Shown piece after piece: positions 22,021-32,239 of a stretch of 64,000 bases of DNA. The position numbers and the translations under genes are program-made. The DNA is taken from assembly GCA_020912385.1 (NCBI GenBank), contig CP087210.1, forward strand, positions 1,426,001 to 1,490,000. The letters are read 5' to 3'. How positions within the stretch are numbered: the stretch's first letter is position 1; the number at the start of each line of letters is the position of its first letter. The stretch comes from Neofusicoccum parvum. Lineage: Eukaryota > Ascomycota > Dothideomycetes > Botryosphaeriales > Botryosphaeriaceae. The notes under the pieces are model-generated. The model saw nothing but the letters and a program-made list of their open reading frames with translations. It had not been told where the DNA came from and searched no databases.

Positions 22021-23600
22021 GGATGGTGGAGTCGATGTGATGATGGGGAGCGTGGCCATTGCCGCTGCTGGAAAAAGAGGTGGGATGGGAATGAGGGCAA
22101 TGAACGGGCAATCTCTACTCTAGAAGGACTGCGAGGACTAGACAGGCCTATACAAAACGGAACGGAGCCATTGCATGTATGTACGAACAGAACAGAGCCA
22201 TTGCATGTATGTACGAACGAAACGGAACCATTGAATGTATTTACGAACGAAACGGAGCCATTGCATGTACGAACAAAACGGAACTTGGAATCTCACAGCC
22301 GAGTGGAAGCCTCCCGTTGACGCCAGACAAACCCCACCACGTAAATTCTGAAAGCTTGCAAGCATTTCCAGCCGCCGGGGGCCAAATGACAGAATGATGG
22401 ATGTGTTGCTGGCCCCTTCATCGAGGTAGGTAGTTGTTGAAACCGCAAGATCCTTCAGATCCGATGGTCACGGCCTTTGGTTTATTCCGTTCGCCTGAAT
22501 CTCGCACATTTACGACGAAGCTGCCACGATCGCTAAGCTTCTCAAGCGAAGAAGGATTCCAGGACGTGCGAATTTAGAATCGGTGGGCCCAGTTCGCCAA
22601 GAGGTTGGTAGGTCAGAAACGATTTTACCACGTCGTAATGCGTTGTAACACCAGCGCAGGTGCGGATACGACGAAGGATTAATGCAATAGTCGTCCTTGT
22701 AACGCGATACCTCGATCGCAGCGTGCTACAGAAGGACTGGGCCGAGCGATTACTTACCCGACACTGGACTTCGGCGCTCGGCGACAGCCTGGTCTACTGC
22801 CATTGCGTCCTGCTCTTGCAACAAGCTTAGCAACAAGCTTAGCTTGCGGCACTGCACCGTCGGCTGCAAGGCCAATTTCCGTGCCTGCATCACCAATTGC
22901 CGGCCAACCAGACCCAGCCTCGGCCAACTCCACTCACACCACGCTGCACACGTGCCGCCAGCCGCGCCGTGCGCTATACAATTGACCCGATGGAGCTAGC
23001 ATGGCCCCCATTGGCCTGCGGTCCAGGTGAGCTTGGCACTCCGCAAATAGCACTTGGAGCGCACCCCTGCATGTGGCCAATCTCGTGTCGCTCTCGCTTT
23101 TCCCCGTCCTCAATCCTTCCAGTCGCAAGGACCGAATCCTTCGCAAATCTTGCAGTCGACTTGACCTCTGTGGAGTCATCGAGTCCACAATATTGCACCG
23201 GTGGCGTTTGCCATGCGGCTGTTTGTCGCGGCACGGCGCTGCTTAGCGTAAGGCTCCAATGGCGCTGTGGCCGTGTCTTCTCTCGGCTTTATGTTTTAGC
23301 TACCTGCTGCCTGTCTGGCTTCACGCCGATTCCTTTCTGTCTTCTTGTTTCCTCATACCTAATACCGCGCAATAAGTCGTTCGTTGCTCGACACTTCACT
23401 CCTCCAACGAAGCATCGTCTTTGAGTCCATTCTTCTCACGTGTTCACGTTCTTTTGACCACCGTCCTGAGCATTCCCCTCGCTCCAGATCCTACTCAGTC
23501 CCGCGTTTGTCAGGTAGACAGACTCTTCGCATCTTTCACTGTCCACGCACTCTCCACCGGCTTTGTCTGGTCATAGACCCTTTGGTCGCATTCCGCAACC
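22021..23600. other. Intergenic region carrying a 30-bp minisatellite
   Basis: About 1.6 kb upstream of the four-TM protein gene. It contains the tandem repeat at 22161-22284 and no credible gene. Sequence from about 23.2 to 23.6 kb is pyrimidine-rich, as in fungal promoters. Confidence 0.4.
22161..22284. repeat. 30-bp minisatellite, about four copies
   Basis: The unit begins aacggagccattgcatgtat and ends gtacgaac plus 2 nt. Copies start at 22161, 22191, 22221 and 22251; the last has a 4-nt deletion and is followed by a partial copy. Because 30 is a multiple of three, several frames stay open, giving a decapeptide repeat in translation. Confidence 0.9.
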
Positions 23601-24628
23601 ATGCCGGACGACGTAGCGAACCCGGAAATCCCTTCGACCTCCGCTCCTAATCCTCCGCACACAACCGTGTCTCCCACCGCTCCGGACGCTGCTGCCACTC
23701 CGAATGATGCCCCCGCTACTACTGCTCCCACCGGTGCAGCCACCCGAGAAACAACAGCTGGGGGGACGGGTCGAATACTTCCCCGCTTCCACTTCTACGA
23801 ACACTTGTGGCCCTGGAAGTTCGGGCTTCGCTGGGTCACCATCCTCTGTGCAATCGTTGGGCTGAGCACCCTGATCGCGGCCTCGGTAGAGGGAGCGGAA
23901 GAGGAGCAGTACCACTACATCGACGACGGCTCGTGGGTGGGACTCCTCGCCATCCCTGTAAGCACCCCTTCAAGCAGCTCACGCGACTATTCGGCTAACT
24001 TGTCCAGCTGTTCATCTCCCTCATTTTCAATGTCATTTGCGTCTGCGTCTTGTTCTTCACCAGACGGCCGGTGCACCCCGGCGTGGCGGTGGGCCTCGAC
24101 CTGTTCCTCTGGATGTCCTTCGTCGTCACCGGCACGTTCGCGATGTTTGCGTGGTCGTACATCGGGTGGGACACGTACAGCAGCTCGAGCAACGCAAGCA
24201 ACAACATTGCCGAGCAATACTGCGGCGGCAGCGACTACACGTACTACTACTCCAATGACACGTGCGTCTACACGCCCAGCGATTGCCCGGGCTACGACAG
24301 CTGCGAGGAGCGCGACGCGTACAACAACGCGATGCACCGGAAGGGCCTCGTGTTCGCGGGCGTCGTCATGAGCTATGCGTGCGTGCTGCTGCACTTCATC
24401 CTGTTCGTCTGGGCGTGCGTCGACACGGCCCGGCGGAACAAGAACAAGGGGACGGAGCAGGCGAGGATTGTGGCGGAGCGGATTGTGCAGGAGATGCTGG
24501 CTACCGGGCAGCTTGTCAGGCCGGCGCCGGCGATGACGAGGGGTGATGCTCCCGGCCAGCCGCCGATGGAGTACTACACACCACCAGCTCACAGTGGCGG
24601 GGTTGGAAAGAGCCGGGAGCAGGTGTGA
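23601..24628 (+). CDS. Four-TM membrane protein of unknown function
   Basis: Exons are 23601-23957 and 24008-24628 with a 50-nt intron; the product is 325 aa. The N-terminal 60 residues are Pro/Thr/Ala-rich and probably cytosolic and disordered. Four TM helices follow: about residues 75-97 (GLRWVTILCAIVGLSTLIAA), about 112-138 across the splice (VGLLAIPLFISLIFNVICV), about 143-168 (DLFLWMSFVVTGTFAMFAWS), and a last helix (GLVFAGVVMSYACVLLHFIL). The loop between helices 3 and 4 is Asn/Ser/Tyr-rich with four Cys (YCGGSDY, CVYTPSDCPGYDSC) and several N-glycosylation sites, so it probably faces outward. The topology recalls MARVEL-type fungal proteins, but I do not recognise the family. Confidence 0.85.
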
Positions 24629-25793
24629 GGGGAGAGAGTTGAGAGTTGAGAGTTGAGTGTTGGCGCCGGAGAAATCTGGGAAGGACGCATTCAGGGCTCG
24701 GTGGTGAAGAGAAAGAGAAGTGCCTTCCACTCCAGTCCCACACGTCTCAGCATGCTGCTGCATTTCAGTCACCTTACTTTAATCTGCATTACGCTCCACG
24801 ATCGATAGCAAATGATACCCCGCTGCAATGACCGCCCGCCCGTTCCTTGCATCTGGTGCTATGTATAGCCGGCAATTTTGCGCGGGAGTGTCCGGGCCAG
24901 AGCCTAAACGGCACGGCGTCTGGGGTGCTTCGGGAGCACAGCATGCACACGCGGCCCGAGGACGGCAGACGGTTGACGGCCGCAGGCGCCTGCAGCACGC
25001 CCCGGCAATGCGAAAGCGAGCAGCAAAAGTATGTTTACACCTCCAGCAACGCACCTCTTACCCCGCCGCCGTCGCGCTGCTGATCTTGAGACGGGCTGAG
25101 CTTATGGCTTGCGCGGACGCGAGCTACTGGCCGGCCGCGACACTGCTTGTGCCCGCATGTGACAAAGTCTCTTTCGCACGCGAGACCGGTGTCCCTTCAG
25201 CGCCCGCCGATCCGGGAGCAGCGTTGCAGCATCGCCAGCATCTGGCCACTCGGAGTCGCGGTGCCGGCCTGCTGCCCGGCTCGAGTAGCTTCGCACGCTA
25301 CTTGCTGTGTTGCGTTTTTCTCCGGCGCAAGGAACGCGCATCTTACACCCCAGCACCAGCACCAGCACCAGCAGCACGAGCAGCAGCAGCAGCAACGAGG
25401 GCTCTTCCCAGACTCACTCGCCCCTTCCAGCGTCCTGCCTCGCGCGTGCAGCGGACCGGCAGCCCGTGCAATCAGCGCCCGCCCAGTACGAAAGCGATGT
25501 ACCACCCCGCAAGAGCAGGCGCGAAAGTCTAGTGTCACTCAGGCTTGTCCGACTGCCGGGAAGAGCGCTTTCCGTTGACCGTGTTTCCGCTTAGGGCAAC
25601 TTTTGGGGACGTGCGCAGGGTTGGCTCTGGAGCCAATCTTGCATGTCCAACCGCCGGCGGTGGTGGGCTTACCTGACGTACACTGTCTCTGTACACTTAA
25701 GTGCCATTCACCCCCGGACATCCTCCGCTTCTTCTCTCTGCTCCCCCGGCTCCCGAGCTCGCGTCTGTTGTTTCTGTCCATCCGAGCCTCGCC
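24629..25793. other. Intergenic region upstream of the P450 gene
   Basis: 1.2 kb with an AGCACC/AGC-rich simple-sequence patch near 25355-25395. Open frames on both strands are low-complexity; nothing is recognised. Confidence 0.4.
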
Positions 25794-27865
25794 ATGGCTA
25801 TCAAGGCCATCCTATTCAGCGCCGACCAAACCCCCCAGGTCGGCGTCCCGGCTCTCTTCGGAGCCGCCGCCGTGCTCCTTACGCTGCTATGGTTCTGGGC
25901 TCAAGATGAACGCCCGTTCCCCGGCTTCCCCATCGTCAACAGGAAGAAGGGAGAGTGGTTCAACACGGCCGCAAAGGACCGCATGGCCAAACACTCGAAC
26001 CGGATCATGAAGGAAGCCTACAAGAAAGTAAGCACCACTACAACTCCCCGCTTTTGCTCAAGCCCCTCATATTACATGTCCCAACAACTGCATTCTGCCG
26101 TCTGGACGCCACAACTCCCACGGAATTCAGCCCGTAATCCTTAGCATCGCTAGCATACTGACGATGTGCCAGTTTGGTGGAAAGCCCTTCCAAGTAATCG
26201 GAGACACCGGTCCGACTATCATTCTTCCCCCGCACATGGCGCAAGAGATCCGCAACGACGAGCGCCTGTCATTCACTCATGCAACTGAGCGGGTAAGCAC
26301 GGCCCGGTCTCACGACGCCTTCGCCTGTTGCCTGAATGAACTAACAATCGACCCGCTCGAAAGGTCTTCTTGCCATGGTTCTCTGGATTGGAGCCATTTG
26401 CTGCCGGCTTATCTGAGCATGAGGTGTTCCAAACGTCAGTCCGCCAAAACTTGACGCAAGCATTGGGTATGTATTGGCTCTTGGCGAAAGAATGAAGGGT
26501 GTCGGTCTTTGATTGGTGCATCGAAAGCGAACCGGAATCTGACACTTCGCGAACAGGCAGCATCACAGAGAGTCTTTCAAAGGAGACAACTTACGTCTTG
26601 GACCTCCTTCTACCAAACGCCACCAAGGATGAGTGGAGCTCTGTCGAGTGGGTCCCCGTCGCGACCAAGATCGCAGCGCGCCTCTCGGCCAAGGTCTTCC
26701 TGGGCGAGCCGCTCTGCCGCAACGAGGAATGGCTCACCATCTCGACCGACTACGCCATCAAGTCGTTCCTGGCCGCTCGCAACCTGCGTTGGTGGCCGCC
26801 GTTCCTGCGGCCCATCGTGCACTTCTTCAAGCCCGAGTTCAAGGAGCTGCGGCAGCAGATCCTGAACGGCCGCCGCATCATCGAGCCCGAGGTCGCGCAG
26901 CGCAAGCGCGCCCGGCGCGAGGCGCTGATGGCCGGCAAGAAGCCGCACAAGGCCGCCGACGCCATCGAGTGGATGGACGAGCAGGCCAAGGACGAGCCCT
27001 ACGACATCACCCTCGGGCAGATGACGCTGGCCTTCGCCGCTATCCACACCACGTCCGGCATGATCTCCGCCCTGCTTTGGGAGCTGACGGCCAACCCAGA
27101 GTACATCGACGAGCTGCGGAAGGAGATTGTAGAGGTATTGAGGGAGGATGGTGGGTGGAAGAAGACGAGTCTGTACAAGATGAAGCTGTTGGACAGCTGC
27201 ATGAAGGAGGCGCAGCGCCTGCACGTCATCGGCTCGAGTAAGTTTCACCGCGGCAGGATGCTTTATGCCTGAGAAATTCGCCTGCCCCCCCTTATATCAC
27301 CACTCATCAACCCCTATCCGGACTTCACCCACGTCGCTGCTATCCTCAGGCTGACGATGACCGAAACGCAGTGATCATGGGCCGCAAAGTCATGACCCCC
27401 GTCACCCTCTCGGACGGCACCTATCTGCCCAAGAACTCACACGTCGCCATGCCCACCTGGACCATGAAGGACGAGTTATTCTACGGCCCCGACGCTGCCC
27501 TCTTCGACGGCCGCCGCTTCCTCGAGAAGCGCAGCCAGCCCGGCAACGAGCACCGCTGGCAGTTCGTCACCACGTCGCCCGAACACCTGGGTTTCGGGCA
27601 CGGGAAGCACGCGTGGTAAGTTCAGAGCACCATGTCCTTCACTTCGAGCTGAAGAGGAGAGAGAGAGAACTGACCTAGATGCGCCAGCCCGGGCCGCTTC
27701 TTCGCGAGCAACGAGATCAAGATCGCCACCGCGCACCTGCTGGTCAAGTACGATTGGAAGTTCGAGGGCGAGCCGCCGCTGAAGAGCTTGAGGGACTCGG
27801 AGTGGGTGCCGGACCCGACGGCAAAGATTTGGCTGAGGAAGAGGGAGGTTGAGATTCAGCTGTGA
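25794..27865 (+). CDS. Cytochrome P450 monooxygenase (ent-kaurene oxidase-like fungal class)
   Basis: An ER-anchored haem monooxygenase. Exons are 25794-26027, 26173-26292, 26364-26466, 26557-27237, 27372-27615 and 27688-27865; introns are 145, 71, 90, 134 and 72 nt, and the product is 519 aa. The N-terminal anchor is near residues 16-36 (GVPALFGAAAVLLTLLWFW), followed by the Pro-rich hinge (ERPFPGFPIV). The I-helix is AFAAIHTTSGMI, the ExxR motif is E371-R374 (KEAQRLH), and the haem-binding loop FGHGKHACPGRFF has Cys461 split by the last intron. The GHGKHACPGRFFASNEIK block resembles fungal P450s related to ent-kaurene oxidase. The substrate is unknown. No terpene cyclase or other biosynthetic partner is nearby, so this looks like a stand-alone P450. 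Confidence 0.93.
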
Positions 27866-28429
27866 ATGTGGCATGCGGATGCAGCCTTGTGGTTGCACGG
27901 GCGTCGTTGTGGTAAGAGATTTGTTGCATGCATGGCATTGCATTGATGAGAGCTGCCTTTGGCTGGCACGTCCTTCATGAGTAACGAAACCCCGGATTGA
28001 AAATATGTGGCTCACGCCGCGGCGGTTGTGGTACCGCCCACGCTGCACGTATAGACCTCCTGTCATTACTTCCTGCGGTGGGCAAGCTGGCCTTCCGTCC
28101 CTACCTATAAATATCATTTTGGTCAATGCAAGACTACTAAGAGTCTCCAGCGCAGCGATTTAATAGGGAAGAGCAGGCACATCTATCGAGATCACATCTC
28201 ATTCCCTACCGAGTCATATTCTACAGCTGTCGTCACAATTACTACTCCTGCATATACTACACTTCCTCAAAACCGGAAGAAGCGTTACGGAAAGAAGGAC
28301 CCTCACCCACGACCCCTCCCACACCTCGGCCAAAACATCCCCATCCCTGTTCACAACCCCCCCCTTAACACCCATCACCACCACCGCGGGAAGCAAAGGA
28401 GGAGCGGATGGCGTGTAAGGGGAGAGCCG
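27866..28429. other. Convergent intergenic region, P450 gene and GH95 pseudogene
   Basis: Holds the P450 3' end. Further eroded 3' remnants of the GH95 pseudogene may extend into the right half (about 28250-28429), but I could not align them with confidence. Confidence 0.35.
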
Positions 28430-30496
28430 GCGACGAGGGAGTGGAGGAGCTGCTGGCAGTGTGGGTGGTGCGGGCGAAGGCGGTGCCGGGGGTAGTTGCA
28501 CTGGGGGGACGTCGGCGTTGGACGTTCGGGGTTTCAGGAGTTCGAGGGAGGAAGTTCCCGCGGGATTGGCGACGAGGGTGCCGGTCGTTGAAGGTGCTCG
28601 TCCGGCTGCAGCTGCGAGAGCCAGAACTCCGCCGCGTTCCTGGTGAGCGGGGCGCCTCTACGCCGCGGTCCACGCCTCGTCGCCCGAGCGGTCGATGTGG
28701 TCCCACACGTGCTGCACCTGCCACGCCGCGCTGGCCGGGTGGTTGGCCCTGCCCGCGTCGCTCTTCGTGCCCGTGTGCCCGATCACGTTCATCTCGTTGT
28801 GCGCACACCCCGCCGCCCGTACAGGAGATGCGCCGTCCCCGTCCCTCGTGGCACCTATATGTCCTTCACATAGTCCCAGAGTCCTGCTTGGAGCTCGCCG
28901 AGGGTCCGCGTGCCAGTAGTCCATCTGGATGCTGGTGTTGGCGTGGCAGTCAACGGCCCAGGCGCCGGGGAGCGTTTGGCTCCACTTGCCTTGCGGGTTG
29001 GCGGGTAGAACACCTGGCCTTGCCGGAGTGATGAGCAGGTGTCTGCCGTAGTCGAATATCAGAGATTCAACAAAGGGGTTGCCATATTCTGTCGAAGTGT
29101 TGCAGCGCGCGATGGCCTCAGATGTCTCTGGGCCGGCAGAGCCAAGAGCATCCGGGAGTTCGAGAACGAAGGCCTGGGACAGGCGTCGGTAGTCCTTGAG
29201 GTGATGGCTGAGCAAGATTGAGCTTTGGGAGCTGCGGCTGCGATGGTTGCCTCGACCTTGGGACCCGGGTCCTCGCCCTTGAACGAGTAGTTGTTTTCTG
29301 CATGTCCTTTCTTTTGATTTGTTCCGGCGGCGAGTATGGTCTCGATGGAGCTAGTGTCCCATCTAGAGAGCACAATAAGAGCACCGTCTGTGATGTTGCT
29401 GCAGATGGTCGTTTTGGCACTGTTGCCTACCAGGCGTGCGATGGCGTCGTATTTCATCCCCTCCGACGGCCTAGCCTGAGTCAACTCGGTGAAACGGACA
29501 TAACCAGATCCACATGTAGCATCTTGAGGGTCCGACGGTGTTTACTGGTTTTCAATGGAGATGGTGATGTCCGGAAGTGATCCGCTGGAGCTGAGGACAT
29601 AAACGCAGACTTGATCGGGAAACTAGCAGTAGATGGTGCTCTTGTAAGAAACTCCGTCTGCGTCGAATGTGGTGGTATAAAGTCCGGTCTCCAGGCCATG
29701 AGACCTGTTGTAAGAGGATACGTCCGTCAGGCCATCGACCTCTACACTAAGGCTTCCGAGAACCCGGTACGAGCCGTAGAAGTCGTTGCTTCCCGAAATC
29801 TCGGTGGTGTCTGCCGGATCGATTTCAGCAGCCCTCTTCCCGATGTCCCTGTCCCGGGAATGCAATGCCGCTTACTACCGATCCCATTCTCAAAGATCCA
29901 CTCTCTATACCCAGGCAGGAAGTGGCACTTTTCCTCGGTAGGATTGCCGCCGGTGTAATTCTGCTTCACCGCAAATCAGCCGCTTAACCTCTCTCTAGAG
30001 ACCAGAACCCAAAGCTTTCCAGACGGCGCCGGAACCCAGGGACTTAGTTCTCGCAAGCGAGATGCGGTTGGAAGCTGCCTTGCATCGGAGATACAGTGAG
30101 CAAACCCCAGCCAAACAAGCACCAGACGGAAGCAGAAATCCGCGCTACAGAAAAAGACAGCACAGTCACGCTAACTTCGAACGGGCCAACGGCCAAGCTG
30201 ATCTTCTACGCGCCGGCGTCTCCAAACGGCAAAGCTGCTCCCCCAACAACAGAAACGATCAATAAACGATTACCCTTTCTGAGGCGTCACACGGGGTGGG
30301 GGGAGAGAAAAAAACAACTCACCGCCGAGCTTCCCATTCCCAACCGGGCAGGCCTGTCTGATCAGGTCGGCTTGGGGGCTGGCGTCGACGCCCACGGCGC
30401 CTTCGCGTCGGCAGCGCTCGGCGACGGCGATAACGACAGCAGCGCCAGCAGCGCCACGCCGTTGGCGACAGCAACGAAGCAGTAGTAGTGCCGCAT
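28430..30496 (-). pseudogene. Degraded secreted GH95 alpha-L-fucosidase-like pseudogene
   Basis: The order of GH95 landmarks is preserved but the frame is broken many times. From the start: a signal-peptide-like leader at 30496 (MRHYYCFVAVANGVALLALL) and WASTPA; a frameshift near 30366; then ACPVGNGKLG. An apparently intact intron (30322-30235) leads to ALPFGDAGA and a TAG at 30206-30208. Then come NYTGGNPTEEKCHFLPGYRE near 29960, a frameshift near 29870, SNDFYGSYRVLGSLSV, and nonsense codons at 29623-29625 (TAG) and 29542-29544 (TAA) inside otherwise readable sequence. After EGMKYDAIARLVGN there is a frameshift near 29218, then LPANPQGKW and SIQMDYWHAD. A compensating frameshift pair (about 28910 and 28810) brackets another TAG, then HNEMNVIGHTG, and a stop and shift near 28660. 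NAAEFWLSQLQ and HCQQLLHSLV are the last clear blocks. About 200 nt of extra or intronic sequence lies between 30170 and 29968. The gene cannot make a full enzyme. Confidence 0.85.
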
Positions 30497-30886
30497 GATT
30501 TTCGGGTCGGCCTCTGGCCCCCCCGCGCAGGTCAAAGCGGAAAAGTCAAATAGACGACGGGGCAGGCAGCGGTCGACACAGGCCCCCCGGCTTATCAACG
30601 TCGTGTTCGCATCACCGCAGACAAGGTCCCGAGAAAGAAGATCCTTATATGCATAGCCAGCCAGCCTGCCCTATTGAGCGACGATAGGCTGCGCTCCCGT
30701 TCCGTTCCTGAAATAATGTCAGGTATATTGCCTCCCCGCCGGCACGCAGCCAAGCTACGAGTCCCTCCCTCTCGCCACTGCCGGGTTTTGCAGATCATCT
30801 CGCTTGCCTGTTCGTATTCAGCCGCAAGAGGGACTTTGGCGGAGATGAGAGCGCAGTAGCGGCGGGCCAAGACGAACGTCGTCTGC

Positions 30887-30951
30887 CACCACCACCACCA
30901 CGAAGACGGCGCCGCCAGCCCGCCAGCCCGCCACCGCCGCCGCCGCCGCCG
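30887..30951. repeat. CAC and CCG trinucleotide microsatellites
   Basis: (CAC)5 followed by a GCC/CCG-rich patch ending in (CCG)6 at 30934-30951. Confidence 0.75.
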
Positions 30952-31426
30952 CACATCGCACAATAGTACTGCCGACGCCTGCAGCCCGGCGCGCGCATGT
31001 GCCCACCTCCGTCCGGGTCCGAGAAGCAGCCCGCGCCGCCCTCGCCCGCAAGACGAGCAAAACAACGTGCTCGAACCGTCCAGGGCAGTCCACAGCTTGG
31101 GAGTACCGTCGCGGCGGTTGCGAAAACGAAAAAAAAAAAAAGAGAGAGAAAAAGAGCGGAAACTCCGCGAATGGGAAAGCAGCGCCCGAGCCGCGGCGCG
31201 GTCGGGGCGCACCAACCGTTCCCCCCCGACTCGTCGGGTGGTGGCCGGTCAGCACCCAAAATGCGGGGATGCGTTGCCCAGAAGAAGAGCTGCCGCGCCC
31301 GCCCGGGAGATCGCTCATCCGACGAAGGGAAGCGGGTCGAGGAGGGAAGGGTCACGACCGCACGCCCCGGCGCTACCGTACTTCACTTGATGGCTCCACA
31401 CGGGACAAGCTGGACCCGGCGTGGGG

Positions 31427-31447
31427 CTGCTGCTGCTGCTGCTGCTG
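31427..31447. repeat. CTG trinucleotide microsatellite
   Basis: Seven perfect CTG units in non-coding DNA. Confidence 0.85.
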
Positions 31448-32239
31448 CACGGAACCTGGTGGGCGGGTGTCTGTGTGTGAGAGAAAAAGGAAGGAAAAGG
31501 GCCGGACCCAAAGGAGCGATCCCAGTGATCCAGTCCCATCCATTCCCGCGGGACGCATGATGTTAAACTTTAGCGCTGACGCGTCTATCGCCTGTCAGCC
31601 TGTCAACACGCCCTTCCGACCGCACTATTGGTCCAGCGCGAGAAAATCACCTCATGACAAGTGACGAGCAGGTAGTCCCATGATGCACACCTGTTTGGAA
31701 TGCTTCTGATTCAGCTTTGCAACGCTGCCAAATGCCTTATCCTCGGTGGATTGTGATGCCTTGCGAGAAGGGGAGAAAACGGTGCAGCTCATGTGGTAGT
31801 TCCACCAACGAAACCCCGTCTATGTGAAGAGATCCGTAGCCGTGCATGTGATGGAATACAGCGGCATCAACCTACAGGCCGCCCCGAACAGAGAAAGGAA
31901 CAAAAAGGAAAAGACGAAGCGTCCATAGCCACCTGGTCTACACCCACAGGCAAGTGAATAAAAATGTCGTACTAAACGCTGTCGGATATTCTCACGACAG
32001 GGAATCAAGAAGAAGGGGATACAAGAGTACAAAGGAGCCGGGGAATAGTATGGGAAATAGCACATCCAAAACCCTCCACTAGATCGTCGCTCACCAAAAC
32101 TTTTACGCCGTTGATCCGGAGACAGAAAAACATTGCAGGAGCCGTGGCCCCGCCCGTCTTGTGTTAAACCAAACAACCTCCCCCGCTAAAGCATCACAAG
32201 CTTAGGAAATGACAGGATTTTGCTGATTTCTTCTTTCTT

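Larger units (their letters stand above)
30497..32239. other. Intergenic region with trinucleotide repeats, downstream of the second Zn2Cys6 gene
   Basis: 1.7 kb between the pseudogene start and the Zn2Cys6 3' end. It holds (CAC)5 near 30887-30901, (CCG)6 at 30934-30951, an A-rich tract near 31129-31141 and (CTG)7 at 31427-31447. Long frames on both strands are simple-sequence artefacts. No gene was recognised. Confidence 0.4.

Noticed and set aside
25794..30496. P450 plus GH95 locus as a secondary-metabolite cluster
   Set aside because: No synthase, cyclase or transporter is nearby, and the GH95 gene is broken; the adjacent genes are unrelated.
30595..31355. Long minus-strand frames rich in Trp/Gly/Arg
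   Set aside because: Produced by GGC/CAC/CCG microsatellites; no domain.
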